Assembly (NCBI RefSeq): GCF_016405855.1
Contig: NZ_JAEFCA010000002.1
Coordinates: 186,001 to 250,000, forward strand
Direction of reading: 5' to 3'
Length of the DNA: 64,000 nt
From: Flavobacterium sp. IB48
Lineage (GTDB): Bacteria > Bacteroidota > Bacteroidia > Flavobacteriales > Flavobacteriaceae
The notes beneath the pieces are model-generated. The model saw nothing but the letters and a program-made list of their open reading frames with translations. It was not told the DNA's origin and made no database searches. Position 1 is the first letter of the stretch; the number at the start of each line of letters is the position of its first letter. Both the position numbers and the translations under genes were made by a program. Positions 35,921 to 44,799 of the stretch are shown here, in pieces.

Positions 35921-36541
35921 TTACAAAATGCCAATATCTCCCTTACCTTCTCTGACGATAACTGGCTCATGCTCAGAAAGATCTATAATTGTAGACCCTA
36001 TATTATCTCCATAACCACCATCTATCACCAGATCTACAAGATTTTGCCATTTTTCAAAAATCAATTCTGGATCGGTAGTATATTCTATAACATCGTCTTC
36101 ATCACGAATAGAAGTTGAAACAACGGGATTTCCTAACTGACGAACAATCTCTAGGATGATATTATTGTCAGGAACACGAATACCCACTGTAGTTTTCTTT
36201 TTAAATTCTTTAGGAAGATTATTATTTCCAGGCAAAATAAAAGTATATGGGCCTGGCAAAGCTCTCTTTAATATCTTAAAAGTCGATGTGTCTATCTGTC
36301 TCACATAGTCTGACAGATTACTTAAATCGCAACAAATAAATGAAAAGTTTGCCTTTTCTAATTTTACTCCTTTTATTCTAGCGATTTTTTCTAACGCTCT
36401 CGAATTGGTAATATCACAACCTAAACCATAAACAGTATCTGTCGGATAAATTACCAAACCACCATTCTGAAGCACTTTTACCACTTTTGCAATAGCAGCT
36501 TCACTAGGTTTATCTGGATATATTTTTATAAATTCTGCCAT
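35921..36541 (-). CDS. Threonylcarbamoyl-AMP synthase (Sua5/YciO/YrdC family)
   Basis: A 206-residue protein with the Sua5/YrdC core: GGLVIYPTDTVYGLGCDI (27-44), IKGVKLEKANFSFICCDL, PGPYTFILPGN and GIRVPDNN. The enzyme makes threonylcarbamoyl-AMP from threonine, bicarbonate and ATP for tRNA t6A. It lacks the extra C-terminal Sua5 domain, so it is a YrdC/TsaC-length protein. The clearest partner in the window is tsaE. A YciO-type paralogue without this activity cannot be excluded from sequence alone. Confidence 0.82.
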   Translation of the reverse strand: MAEFIKIYPDKPSEAAIAKVVKVLQNGGLVIYPTDTVYGLGCDITNSRALEKIARIKGVKLEKANFSFICCDLSNLSDYVRQIDTSTFKILKRALPGPYTFILPGNNNLPKEFKKKTTVGIRVPDNNIILEIVRQLGNPVVSTSIRDEDDVIEYTTDPELIFEKWQNLVDLVIDGGYGDNIGSTIIDLSEHEPVIVREGKGDIGIL

Positions 36542-36574
36542 AATTTTTTTAGTTTATTTTGTTTTATTTCCAAA

Positions 36575-36612
36575 GTTTCAAGTTGCTTGATGTAACGCAT
36601 GAAGCTTGAAAC
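36575..36612. repeat. GTTTCAAG / CTTGAAAC inverted repeat
   Basis: Perfect 8 bp arms (36575-36582 with 36605-36612) in the gap between uvrD and sua5. The word is the same as in the 7-bp-period arrays at 33311 and 63137. Confidence 0.6.
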
Positions 36613-36620
36613 AATAATTC

Positions 36621-38957
36621 TTATCCTACTACATCTAATTTAGCAAATCTTAGCAACAATTTCTTGATTCCTCCAACTTCAAATCTAATTTCTGCTTTTC
36701 GATCTGCTCCAACACCTTCAAGATTTATTACCTCCCCTCTACCAAAACGTTCGTGCATTACAACATTTCCAACCGTCAATTTACTGTCAAATAAATTGGA
36801 GTTTCCACTGCTTGGTGCATTTCCAGAAACAGGTTTTAATTTTCGAATATTTAAATCTGGTTTCGGACTATTGTCTGTAATATGTTTAGGAGGAGTTCCT
36901 CCAACTGGTTTTGCTAATCGCAATTTTGATTTATCTACATCGCCAAAAATATCACCATCAATAGGAGATTTATAACGATAGTTTGTTTCTGCTGGCGTTA
37001 AATATTCTAAATATTGATCTTCAATTTCTTCAATAAAACGAGAAGGCTCACTATCAGTTAATTTCCCCCAACGATAGCGAGAATTCGCATAAGTCAAGTA
37101 CGCCTGATGTTCTGCACGAGTCAATGCCACATAAAACAATCGGCGTTCTTCTTCTAGTTCACTTCTTGTGCTCATACTCATAGCACTTGGAAACAAATCT
37201 TCTTCCATTCCCACTACAAACACGTGCGGAAACTCTAGTCCTTTTGCCAAGTGAATCGTCATTAAAGCTACACGATCTTCATCGTTGGTATCTTTATCTA
37301 AATCTGTCGCCAAAGCTACATCTTCCATAAACTCAGAAAGCGCACCTCTTGCTCCGTCCACTTCTCTCTGTCCTTCGGTAAAATCTTTAATACCGTTTAA
37401 AAGTTCTTCGATGTTCTGAATTTTAGCCATTCCCTCTGGAGTAGCATCTTTTTTCAGTTCCTGAACCAAACCAGTTTTCTTTGCAACGTGATCTGTGATA
37501 TAAAATGCATCCTGATTCTGATCGATAACCTGAAAACTCTGAATCATTGTTACAAAGTCTTTCAACTTATTTTTAGTACCTGCATTCAGTTTTAAATCGA
37601 TTTTATCGATATTCACCATTACTTCCCAAATCGAACGCTTGTAATGATTGGCTGCAATAGTCAGTTTTTCAATTGTTGTATCTCCAATTCCACGAGCTGG
37701 ATAATTGATAACGCGAATCAAAGCTTCCTCATCTTTCGGATTCAGAACTAAGCGCAAATAACATAAAACGTCTTTAATCTCCTTACGTTGATAAAAAGAT
37801 AATCCGCCATAAATTCTATACGGAATATCACGTTTTCTTAAAGCATCTTCCATTGCACGAGATTGCGCATTGGTACGATACAAAATTGCAAAAGCACCAT
37901 TATGCAATTGATTTTGCATTTTCTGTTCGAAAATTGTGCTCGCAACAAAACGCCCTTCTTCGGCATCAGTCAAACTTCTATGAACTTTAATTTTCGGTCC
38001 AAATTCATTTGCGGTCCAAACCACTTTATCCAGTTTGGTTTTATTGTGTTCCATTACAGTATTTGCGGCTTCAACAATATTTCGAGTTGAACGATAATTC
38101 TGCTCTAAACGAAACATAACTACACCTTCGTAATCCTTTTGGAAATTCAAAATATTATTAATATTCGCTCCACGGAAAGCATAAATACTCTGAGCATCAT
38201 CTCCTACTACACAAATATTCTGAAATCTGTCCGATAAAGCTCTAACAATCAAATACTGAGAGTGGTTAGTATCTTGGTACTCATCAACCAATATATAACG
38301 GAAACGATCTTGATACTTAGCTAAAACTTCTGGGAATCTAGTAAGTAATTCATTGGTTTTCAACAACAAATCATCAAAATCCATTGCGCCTGCCTTAAAA
38401 CAGCGATCTACATACTGCTGATAAATTTCACCCAATCTTGGTCTTTTCGCCATTGCATCAGCTTCAACCAACTCTGGATTATTAAAATATGCTTTTACCG
38501 TAATCAAGTTATTCTTATATCCAGATATACGTCCTAAAACCTGTTTTGGTTTGTAAACATCACGATCAAGCTGCATTTCTTTGATAATCGAAGAAATTAA
38601 TCTAGCGGAATCTTGAGAATCATAAATGGTAAAATTGGAAGGATATCCCAAATGATCTGATTCAGCACGAAGAATACGCGCAAAAATCGAGTGAAAAGTT
38701 CCCATCCAAAGATTTTTCGCTTCAGATGCGCCCACAATATCCGAAATCCTGTGTTTCATCTCGCGAGCTGCTTTATTAGTAAAAGTTAGCGACAAAATAT
38801 TGAAAGAATCAATACCTTGAGCCATCAAATACGCAATCCTAATTGTCAAAACACGTGTTTTTCCCGAACCTGCACCAGCAATAATAATCATTGGCCCGTC
38901 TTTCTTTAAAACAGGCGCTCTTTGCGCTTCGTTGAGCTGGTCAATATATTTCTGCAT
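36621..38957 (-). CDS. UvrD/PcrA-type DNA helicase
   Basis: A 778-residue superfamily 1A helicase. Motif Q/I are clear (LNEAQRAP, then IIAGAGSGKTRVL), motif II is VDEYQDTN, motif III GDDAQSIYAFRGA, motif IV QNYRS, motif V TIHLAKGLEFPHVFVVG and motif VI VALTRAE. The C-terminal tail (about 670-778) holds the small KOW/tudor-like region GNVVMHERFGRGEVINLEGVG that PcrA uses to bind RNA polymerase. It unwinds DNA 3' to 5' in repair and transcription-coupled processes. Confidence 0.94.
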   Translation of the reverse strand: MQKYIDQLNEAQRAPVLKKDGPMIIIAGAGSGKTRVLTIRIAYLMAQGIDSFNILSLTFTNKAAREMKHRISDIVGASEAKNLWMGTFHSIFARILRAESDHLGYPSNFTIYDSQDSARLISSIIKEMQLDRDVYKPKQVLGRISGYKNNLITVKAYFNNPELVEADAMAKRPRLGEIYQQYVDRCFKAGAMDFDDLLLKTNELLTRFPEVLAKYQDRFRYILVDEYQDTNHSQYLIVRALSDRFQNICVVGDDAQSIYAFRGANINNILNFQKDYEGVVMFRLEQNYRSTRNIVEAANTVMEHNKTKLDKVVWTANEFGPKIKVHRSLTDAEEGRFVASTIFEQKMQNQLHNGAFAILYRTNAQSRAMEDALRKRDIPYRIYGGLSFYQRKEIKDVLCYLRLVLNPKDEEALIRVINYPARGIGDTTIEKLTIAANHYKRSIWEVMVNIDKIDLKLNAGTKNKLKDFVTMIQSFQVIDQNQDAFYITDHVAKKTGLVQELKKDATPEGMAKIQNIEELLNGIKDFTEGQREVDGARGALSEFMEDVALATDLDKDTNDEDRVALMTIHLAKGLEFPHVFVVGMEEDLFPSAMSMSTRSELEEERRLFYVALTRAEHQAYLTYANSRYRWGKLTDSEPSRFIEEIEDQYLEYLTPAETNYRYKSPIDGDIFGDVDKSKLRLAKPVGGTPPKHITDNSPKPDLNIRKLKPVSGNAPSSGNSNLFDSKLTVGNVVMHERFGRGEVINLEGVGADRKAEIRFEVGGIKKLLLRFAKLDVVG

Positions 38958-39004
38958 GTAATTTTCTCCTTTTATGCAAAATTAAGAATTTAAAAAGAAA
39001 GTTC

Positions 39005-39135
39005 CTAAGATGCTTTTGAAAGGTTCTAAGTAGCTAAGATTCTGAGATACTAAGTTTTTTTTAGATTCTAAGTTTCTAAGTTGCTGAGTTTTTTTATAGG
39101 CAAAAGCGAGAAAACTCAGCAACTTAGAATCTCAT
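39005..39135. repeat. Double CTAAG array with inverted arm, between tauE and uvrD
   Basis: CTAAG or CTGAG cores at 39026, 39034, 39042, 39050 and again at 39068, 39076, 39084, plus one at 39005, all with 8 bp period inside a block. The inverted arm has CTCAG at 39115, CTTAG at 39123 and CTCAT at 39131; it folds onto the second block, with one extra 8 bp unit bulged. The arm runs into the tauE stop codon (39132-39134). Confidence 0.8.
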
Positions 39136-39899
39136 TTAAAAAACACATCGTAAGCAAATCGGATCAACGTTCCGACAACTACAATTAAAAAGAAAATTCT
39201 AATAAAACCGTTTCCTTTATTGATGGCAAGTTTTGCGCCAAGCCATCCACCAAGTCCATTACTTATTGCCATCGGGATTGCAATTGCCCAAATGATTTTT
39301 CCTTTAATCATAAACAGGCAAATCGAACCAAAATTCGTTGCCAGATTTACCATTTTAGCATTCGCGGAAGCATGAAGAAAATCGAAACCTAGAAGCGCAA
39401 TGAAAGCCACTACAAAAAAACTTCCTGTGCCAGGCCCAATAAATCCGTCATAAAATCCAACAATCATACTTATCACAACTGCGTAAAATATTTGTCTTGC
39501 AGGAGAATGGTCTTTTTCTTCATGCTGTCCAAAATTTTTCTTAGCATAAGTATATACAAACAACAAGGACAAAACCACTAATAAAAGCGGTTTCATAAAA
39601 TCATTGCTGACCATAGTTAAAACTGTTGAGCCTAAAAATGCCGACGGAACTGCCAAACACATCATGATAATTAAAACTTTCCACTGAATAACAACTTTTT
39701 TTAAATATTGAAAAGCTGCAAAAGCAGTTCCGCTAAAAGCTGGAATTTTCAAAGTGCCAATTACAGTCGAAACAGGAAGATTTGGCAATAAAATTAATCC
39801 CATAGGTGTCTGGATTAATCCGCCGCCGCCTACAATTGCATCAATAAATCCTGCAGCAAAAGCGGCCAAACAAAGAAAAAATAGTAGATATAAATCCAT
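39132..39899 (-). CDS. TauE/SafE-family sulfite or organic anion exporter
   Basis: A 255-residue inner-membrane protein with about eight hydrophobic segments. The repeated signature GFIDAIVGGGGLIQTP (17-32) and GFYDGFIGPGTGSF (about 150-163) mark TauE/SafE. Substrate is not predictable: sulfite, sulfoacetate and other small anions are known for the family. No sulfur genes are adjacent. Confidence 0.88.
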   Translation of the reverse strand: MDLYLLFFLCLAAFAAGFIDAIVGGGGLIQTPMGLILLPNLPVSTVIGTLKIPAFSGTAFAAFQYLKKVVIQWKVLIIMMCLAVPSAFLGSTVLTMVSNDFMKPLLLVVLSLLFVYTYAKKNFGQHEEKDHSPARQIFYAVVISMIVGFYDGFIGPGTGSFFVVAFIALLGFDFLHASANAKMVNLATNFGSICLFMIKGKIIWAIAIPMAISNGLGGWLGAKLAINKGNGFIRIFFLIVVVGTLIRFAYDVFFK

Positions 39900-39976
39900 T
39901 AAAAATACATTTCAGTCATGGTAAAACAAGTTGTAAAAATACATCTTCCTTTTTGTTTATTACTATAAATTTAAAG

Positions 39977-40005
39977 TTGATTTCTCATCAAAAAGTATAT
40001 TTTTG
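39977..40005 (+). promoter_or_regulatory. Promoter of the 174-residue protein gene
   Basis: TTG at 39977-39979, spacer 18 bp, TATTTTTG at 39998-40005, 16 bp before ATG 40022; a full match to the Flavobacterium consensus. Confidence 0.6.
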
Positions 40006-40021
40006 CTAAAAAATTAACCCA

Positions 40022-40546
40022 ATGGATTTTACAAGAATTATAGAATTAGCCAGTTATACTTTACCTGCAATTGTTACTGGATTTGTTGCTTACAGTTTTT
40101 TTGAACTGCATATTAAAAACAACGATAAAAAACGTGCTTTTTTATTAAACAAACAGGCACACAAAGAGTCGTTGCCAATACGTTTGCAAGCTTACGAACG
40201 TATGACTTTATTTTTAGAGCGTATTAACTTGACAAAATTGCTAATCAGAATTTCTCCTATTTCTCAAAACAAACACGATTACGAAAATTACCTAATCGAC
40301 CAAATCGAACATGAATTTGAACATAATTTAACCCAACAGATTTATATGTCTGAAGAATGCTGGACAATCATTTCAACTGCAAAGAACGCAACAATCCAAA
40401 TGATTCGTAAAGCAGCAATGAGCGAAAAAGTTGAAGATGCTGATAAGCTTCGTGAAGTAATCTTGAATGATTTATTAGAAAAACAATCTCCAAGCAATGC
40501 AGCGTTAGGATTTATTAAAAATGAGGTAGCTGAACTTTGGTACTAA
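40022..40546 (+). CDS. Uncharacterised conserved protein with N-terminal membrane segment
   Basis: A 174-residue protein. One membrane segment (about 9-28, LASYTLPAIVTGFVAYSFFE) is followed by a charged helical domain: RLQAYERMTLFLERINLTKLL, QIEHEFEHNLTQQIYMS, and a C-terminal LLEKQSPSNAALGFIKNEVAELWY. I know similar proteins as conserved Flavobacteriia proteins without assigned role. It has a well-formed promoter, is monocistronic and converges with the HAD gene (4 bp between stops). Confidence 0.65.
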   Translation: MDFTRIIELASYTLPAIVTGFVAYSFFELHIKNNDKKRAFLLNKQAHKESLPIRLQAYERMTLFLERINLTKLLIRISPISQNKHDYENYLIDQIEHEFEHNLTQQIYMSEECWTIISTAKNATIQMIRKAAMSEKVEDADKLREVILNDLLEKQSPSNAALGFIKNEVAELWY

Positions 40547-40550
40547 AACT

Positions 40551-40985
40551 TTAGATAGATTTTAAAATTGTCTGGGTCCAATTTTCATCTGTTTCAGAAA
40601 TAATTATGGTTTTAAATCCATATTTTTCTCCTTCCATTTTCACACCTTGTGAATCATCTATATGGATATCAATATGAAACATAGGAGGAAATTTAGAACA
40701 ATTGAAATCTAAATTCTTAATTTTTCTTTGGTGTTTCTGCTGATTTATGATGTAATCAACAGAAACACCATAAATATAAAATGTCCATTTAATTCTTAAA
40801 ACACTTCTATAAGAAGTGGTATAAATATAAATTTTATGCTTTTCGTTTTTTAATTTTTTGAATAAATCAACGGTACCTAAACGAATACATTCAAGACCAA
40901 ATAATCGCTGAAATAAAATTGGCTTTTCTAATCTGAATTTATTTTTGGAAATAAGCGTATCATCCAAGTCAAACGAAATTATCAT
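40551..40985 (-). CDS. Small HAD-like hydrolase
   Basis: A protein of about 144 residues, from ATG 40985. Motif I is FDLDDTL (Asp5 nucleophile, Asp7), motif II is probably YTTS, and motif III/IV falls in KGVKM or HIDDSQGVKMEG (two Asp of HIDDS). The cap region is short, so a small phosphatase or phosphatase-like protein is expected; the substrate is unknown. The longer frame to ATG 41015 would overlap the patatin gene's stop and place the nucleophile atypically far from the N-terminus, so I use the inner start. Confidence 0.75.
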   Translation of the reverse strand: MIISFDLDDTLISKNKFRLEKPILFQRLFGLECIRLGTVDLFKKLKNEKHKIYIYTTSYRSVLRIKWTFYIYGVSVDYIINQQKHQRKIKNLDFNCSKFPPMFHIDIHIDDSQGVKMEGEKYGFKTIIISETDENWTQTILKSI

Positions 40986-40995
40986 AGAGCATTTT

Positions 40996-41901
40996 TTACA
41001 TCTTCCTATTATCACTCATAACTTCAGATTTATTCTGCGCATATTCGTAACCTTGCTCCCACCATTCTTTCATCACTTCTTTATTAAAAATCAGCGCGTT
41101 ATCTGTTAATTTTATTGGAGTGTAATATAAATTAAGTTTTACATCTTTAGTATTTGCCATAAGTTTTCCTATAGCAATATCGTGTTTTTCGACTTGATCT
41201 AAAGCAATTCTGAACAAATCGATCATTAATGAAAACGGATTTTTTCCAATTACTGTTTTAGTAGTATTAACTTCTGTTTCCAATACAATCACATCTATTT
41301 CCGTCGCCCCACGGTTAATAGCTTCACGAATTGGAACCAAACTAGAAAATCCACCATCACCATATTCAAAGTTGTTTTTCTCAACCAAACTCATAAACGG
41401 AACATAATTACTCGAGATCCAAGACCATTCGCAAAACTCTTCATATGTGCAATCTTTTGCCAATTTGTATTCTGATTCGTTTGTGGTAAAATTGGTTACT
41501 GTTACGACAACATCTGTCTTAAGTTTTTTTAGTTTATTAAAATCGGAAAGTGAAAAATTATTCTGAATATATTTCTTTAAACCTTTACTTTCTCCAAAAG
41601 TTCGTTTTCCTTTAAAAAATTGGCGTATTACATTAAAGTGATTAATTGTCACAATATCGACTCCGTCTTTGGTTTTTACCACAAACGGACAAATGTTGAA
41701 GATACTCGACATCGTAACATTGGTGTATACAGAATGTATTTTTTTGATATGACCGAGAGCTAAGTGCGGAATTAACAAACTTCCTGTAGAAGTTCCTATA
41801 AACAAATCGTATTCATGTTTTTTTTCTTCTATTAAATACTGGGCAACACCGCCAGCAAATGCGCCTTTACTGCCACCACCTGAAATAACCAATGCTCTCA
41901 T
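40996..41901 (-). CDS. Patatin-like phospholipase
   Basis: A 301-residue protein with the patatin fold. The oxyanion motif GGGSKGAF is at 8-15, the serine hydrolase motif GTSTG at 36-40 (Ser38), and the Asp of the Ser-Asp dyad in DGGFSSLVP (Asp182). A cytoplasmic lipid acyl hydrolase is expected, with phospholipid or lysophospholipid substrate. No signal peptide, so it is not one of the T5 secreted patatins. The HAD gene follows 10 bp downstream and probably shares the transcript. Confidence 0.9.
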   Translation of the reverse strand: MRALVISGGGSKGAFAGGVAQYLIEEKKHEYDLFIGTSTGSLLIPHLALGHIKKIHSVYTNVTMSSIFNICPFVVKTKDGVDIVTINHFNVIRQFFKGKRTFGESKGLKKYIQNNFSLSDFNKLKKLKTDVVVTVTNFTTNESEYKLAKDCTYEEFCEWSWISSNYVPFMSLVEKNNFEYGDGGFSSLVPIREAINRGATEIDVIVLETEVNTTKTVIGKNPFSLMIDLFRIALDQVEKHDIAIGKLMANTKDVKLNLYYTPIKLTDNALIFNKEVMKEWWEQGYEYAQNKSEVMSDNRKM

Positions 41902-41958
41902 AAATTGTAATGTAGGTTTTATTTTTTGGGATATTTTTATTAGAGAATATAGAGAAAA

Positions 41959-42009
41959 GAAGCAAGAACCAAGATTATTTTTAAAATCCTTTACTTTGAA
42001 TCTTGCTTC
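41959..42009. repeat. Intergenic hairpin GAAGCAAGA / TCTTGCTTC
   Basis: Perfect 9 bp arms (41959-41967 with 42001-42009), extendable outwards to AGAGAAAAGAAGC and GCTTCTTCCCTCT, in the gap between the patatin gene and the M1 peptidase stop. Confidence 0.6.
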
Positions 42010-42031
42010 TTCCCTCTCTTTCCACTCTAAT

Positions 42032-44092
42032 TTACTCTTTCAATAAACGATTTAATTGAAATTGTTCATCGGGTGTCAAATTAGGTAAAATTCTATTAAA
42101 TGAAGCACGCATTTCAGGATTTTTTAACAGAAGTCTTATTGTATCTCTTCCAAATTTAGAAAACTGCCACATGTGATGTGTAGTAGCACTAACTAAATTA
42201 CTCAAAACCTGATCGTTAATAATTTTAAAAGCAATCAATTTTTCTAAAGCATTTTGTCGTGTTGTAGCTTCATATTTTGTAGATGAAAATGCAATAAGTT
42301 CACTTGTCAAAGAATCTATATCACTATTGTAATTTGGTGTTGACAATACCAACGAAAGCCATAAAGTTCTTAAGTTATAATCGTTAAAACCGATCCAATT
42401 TTTAGATTTATCCAAATATTCTTTTCTATGATCGGGAAAGTTTCTCCACAGCCAATAAAGTGCTATTTCTTGGGTTTGATACGATTTATCATCCAAAAGC
42501 GTTTCGTAGTTTGTTCTAAAATCTTCTGGAATTTTAGTTAGAGATCCTGCTAAATTTTGACGAACATTAATATTATTAGTCTGCAGTGCTAAAAGCAAAA
42601 GAGGCTTTTTTTCTTCGTATTTTTCATTTTCTAATTGATCAACAACAGCTTCTTTTACAGATTGATACACATCAGATTCTAAAGTACTTTTTAAGATATC
42701 TATTTTATCTTTTAAAGGTGTTTTTTTCAATTTATCGATTTCTAATCGCTTTTGAATTGTTTTGTTTTTACTCAATAATTCATTTGCAGTTGGAGTATCA
42801 AAAACAGTTGATTCTAGCCATGTTTTTTGGAATTTATCCAAATCAAAATCAGAAACTTTTTTAATTTCATCGAAAAAATTCTGTGTATTTACCGTTTGAT
42901 AAGCGTACTTATTCAGATAATTTTTAATTGCTTTTTTAAAGGCTTTATCTCCAATAGATTCATGTAACACAAACAATGCCCAAGCCCCTTTTTCGTAAAA
43001 TGTAAGCGAACTTGCTTTTGCATTTAAAACTGGAATCGTGTCAGTACGAGACGCAAACTTTATTTGCTGTGCTGTATTGTATAGTTTAGAGTAAAAATAG
43101 TCATCTCCATAAATATCTTTTTCTGCAAGCAAAGCAAAATAAGTTGCAAACCCTTCCTGAAGCCAATGATGAGTGCTGCTTTCGGCTGTAATAAGATCTC
43201 CAAACCAATGATGTGCCAATTCGTGAGCATCTACATTTGTATAATTTCGATCGCAAAAACCAATTGAATCTACTACATAACGTGTTGCAAAAAGTGTTGA
43301 AGTAGTATTTTCCATTCCGGCATATAAAAAGTCTCTAACTGGAATCTGTCTATTAATTTTCCAAGGATATTTTACACCAATTTCTTTTTCAAGGAAATCA
43401 AAAATTCGTTTCGAATAGCGATAAGTTGGTTCAAAACGATCGGCATCTTTTGGTTCGTAATAATATTCTAAAGGTATTCTGCTTCTAGATTTAAATTCTC
43501 TTTTATCATATTTCCCAATCGCCAGCATCAACAAATACGAACTCATTGGTTTTTCCATTATAAACTGCCAATGATTTAGATTTCCGTTGTTTGTTTTTTC
43601 CTTTAAAACTCCATTAGAAACTACCTGATAATCTTTATCATAAGTAATTCCTAAATTAAAAACTAGCTTTTCATTGACATCATCAAAACTCGGAAACCAA
43701 TTGCTAGTATATCTTCCTTGGCCTTGTGTCCAAATCTGCACTTCATCGTTTTCCATATCAACAAAATACAAGGCTTGTTTTGGTTTTACGCTATAATTAA
43801 AAGTTAGATTATTTTCTCCTTTTTTAAAAGGGAAAACCAATTTTAACTGTTTAGTGGTATTGATAAAAATGATTTCTTTTTCATTGATTTTCACATTCGA
43901 AAATTCCATGTTTTTAGCGTCAAGCGAAATAGTATCACAATCCTTTAAAACCTCAAATTGAAAATCGACAGCACCTGAAATTGTTTTTTCTTTTGAATTT
44001 AAAGACAATTGTCCTGAAACCGATTTAAAATCGACGAATTGAGTTTGTTGCGCAAAAAGAAAAGTGGTAAATAATAAAAAAATGTATTTCAT
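42032..44092 (-). CDS. M1-family metallopeptidase (aminopeptidase N-like)
   Basis: A 686-residue exported zinc peptidase. From ATG 44092 it begins MKYIFLLFTTFLFAQQ, a clean signal peptide; an upstream ATG (44125) would add 11 residues in front of it and is less likely. The substrate motif AGMENTTS stands for GAMEN, and the zinc site is complete: HELAH at 290-294 with Glu313 19 residues later, and EGFATYF. After the catalytic part a long helical repeat region (about 430-686) follows. It probably trims peptides in the periplasm or at the surface. Confidence 0.92.
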   Translation of the reverse strand: MKYIFLLFTTFLFAQQTQFVDFKSVSGQLSLNSKEKTISGAVDFQFEVLKDCDTISLDAKNMEFSNVKINEKEIIFINTTKQLKLVFPFKKGENNLTFNYSVKPKQALYFVDMENDEVQIWTQGQGRYTSNWFPSFDDVNEKLVFNLGITYDKDYQVVSNGVLKEKTNNGNLNHWQFIMEKPMSSYLLMLAIGKYDKREFKSRSRIPLEYYYEPKDADRFEPTYRYSKRIFDFLEKEIGVKYPWKINRQIPVRDFLYAGMENTTSTLFATRYVVDSIGFCDRNYTNVDAHELAHHWFGDLITAESSTHHWLQEGFATYFALLAEKDIYGDDYFYSKLYNTAQQIKFASRTDTIPVLNAKASSLTFYEKGAWALFVLHESIGDKAFKKAIKNYLNKYAYQTVNTQNFFDEIKKVSDFDLDKFQKTWLESTVFDTPTANELLSKNKTIQKRLEIDKLKKTPLKDKIDILKSTLESDVYQSVKEAVVDQLENEKYEEKKPLLLLALQTNNINVRQNLAGSLTKIPEDFRTNYETLLDDKSYQTQEIALYWLWRNFPDHRKEYLDKSKNWIGFNDYNLRTLWLSLVLSTPNYNSDIDSLTSELIAFSSTKYEATTRQNALEKLIAFKIINDQVLSNLVSATTHHMWQFSKFGRDTIRLLLKNPEMRASFNRILPNLTPDEQFQLNRLLKE

Positions 44093-44100
44093 TGAAAATT

Positions 44101-44721
44101 TTATTTTAAAGAATCTGTTTCCCAAGATATCGGATTATGTTTTATGTAATCATAAATCTTTTCGAACGTTTTGTAATTTCTGACAATATGATCGTGGTAG
44201 TTCGCCTGCCAAATCGATTCGACTCCATTTATCTGTTTAGTTGTGATTGATTTAAAAGTAGCAACAAATGATGAAATAGAATTGGATTTTCTAGAAAATT
44301 TAGACTCAGGTTGGTTTTGTAGAGACGCACTGCAGTGCGTCTCACGTCCGTATGTCGACAAAGATTTTTCCGTAATATTATTTTCTGTTGTGGATATGCT
44401 GGGCGTAGACGCACTGCAGCGCATCTCTACGATATGCAGGGTGTCTTGAATTTCGATTAGCAAATGAATATGATTTGGCATAATAACCCAGTTATGAAAA
44501 AACCAATTTTCACGAATCTTAATCGATTTTAAAAGCTCTTTTTCAATAATTTTTCCACTTTCATTTAAAATCATTTTTTCTTCTTCAATACTCCCAAAAA
44601 TAGATATCCTATTTTTAGTCACAATAGTAATAAAATAAACAGCTTCACTAGAATAATCCCAGTTTTGCAATCTATTTGAATTAATTTTAAATTTATCTCT
44701 AAATAACATCTTAATTGGCAT
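44101..44721 (-). CDS. REP-associated tyrosine transposase (RAYT)
   Basis: A 206-residue Y1 transposase of the RAYT/IS200-like kind. The two-histidine metal motif is HIH at 84-86 in MPNHIHLLIE and the nucleophile is Tyr192 in DYIKHNP. RAYT enzymes act on short palindromic REP sequences. Residues 98-135 are encoded by an embedded pair of palindromes (see the separate repeat), lengthening a loop between the HUH and Tyr blocks. Start chosen at ATG 44721; the longer frame to 44814 would overlap the divergent ligase gene. Confidence 0.85.
   Translation of the reverse strand: MPIKMLFRDKFKINSNRLQNWDYSSEAVYFITIVTKNRISIFGSIEEEKMILNESGKIIEKELLKSIKIRENWFFHNWVIMPNHIHLLIEIQDTLHIVEMRCSASTPSISTTENNITEKSLSTYGRETHCSASLQNQPESKFSRKSNSISSFVATFKSITTKQINGVESIWQANYHDHIVRNYKTFEKIYDYIKHNPISWETDSLK
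44318..44430. repeat. REP-like palindrome pair inside the RAYT coding sequence
   Basis: A perfect 22 bp palindrome at 44322-44343 (core CGCACTGCAGTGCG) and a second diverged palindrome at 44405-44430 (core CGCACTGCAGCGCATC) stand in inverted orientation, 61 bp apart. Together they are a REP pair (BIME-like). The insert keeps the reading frame open and encodes the RCSAST and THCSAS peptide words. Confidence 0.75.
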
Positions 44722-44799
44722 GTAAAATTCCAAAGTTACAAAGGTTTCCTTTACAAATAGAACGAATTTTGTAAGTTTACCATATAAAACTGCCAAATT

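Noticed and set aside
42032..44125. Start of the M1 peptidase at 44125
   Set aside because: The signal peptide begins at ATG 44092; the upstream ATG adds charged residues in front of it.
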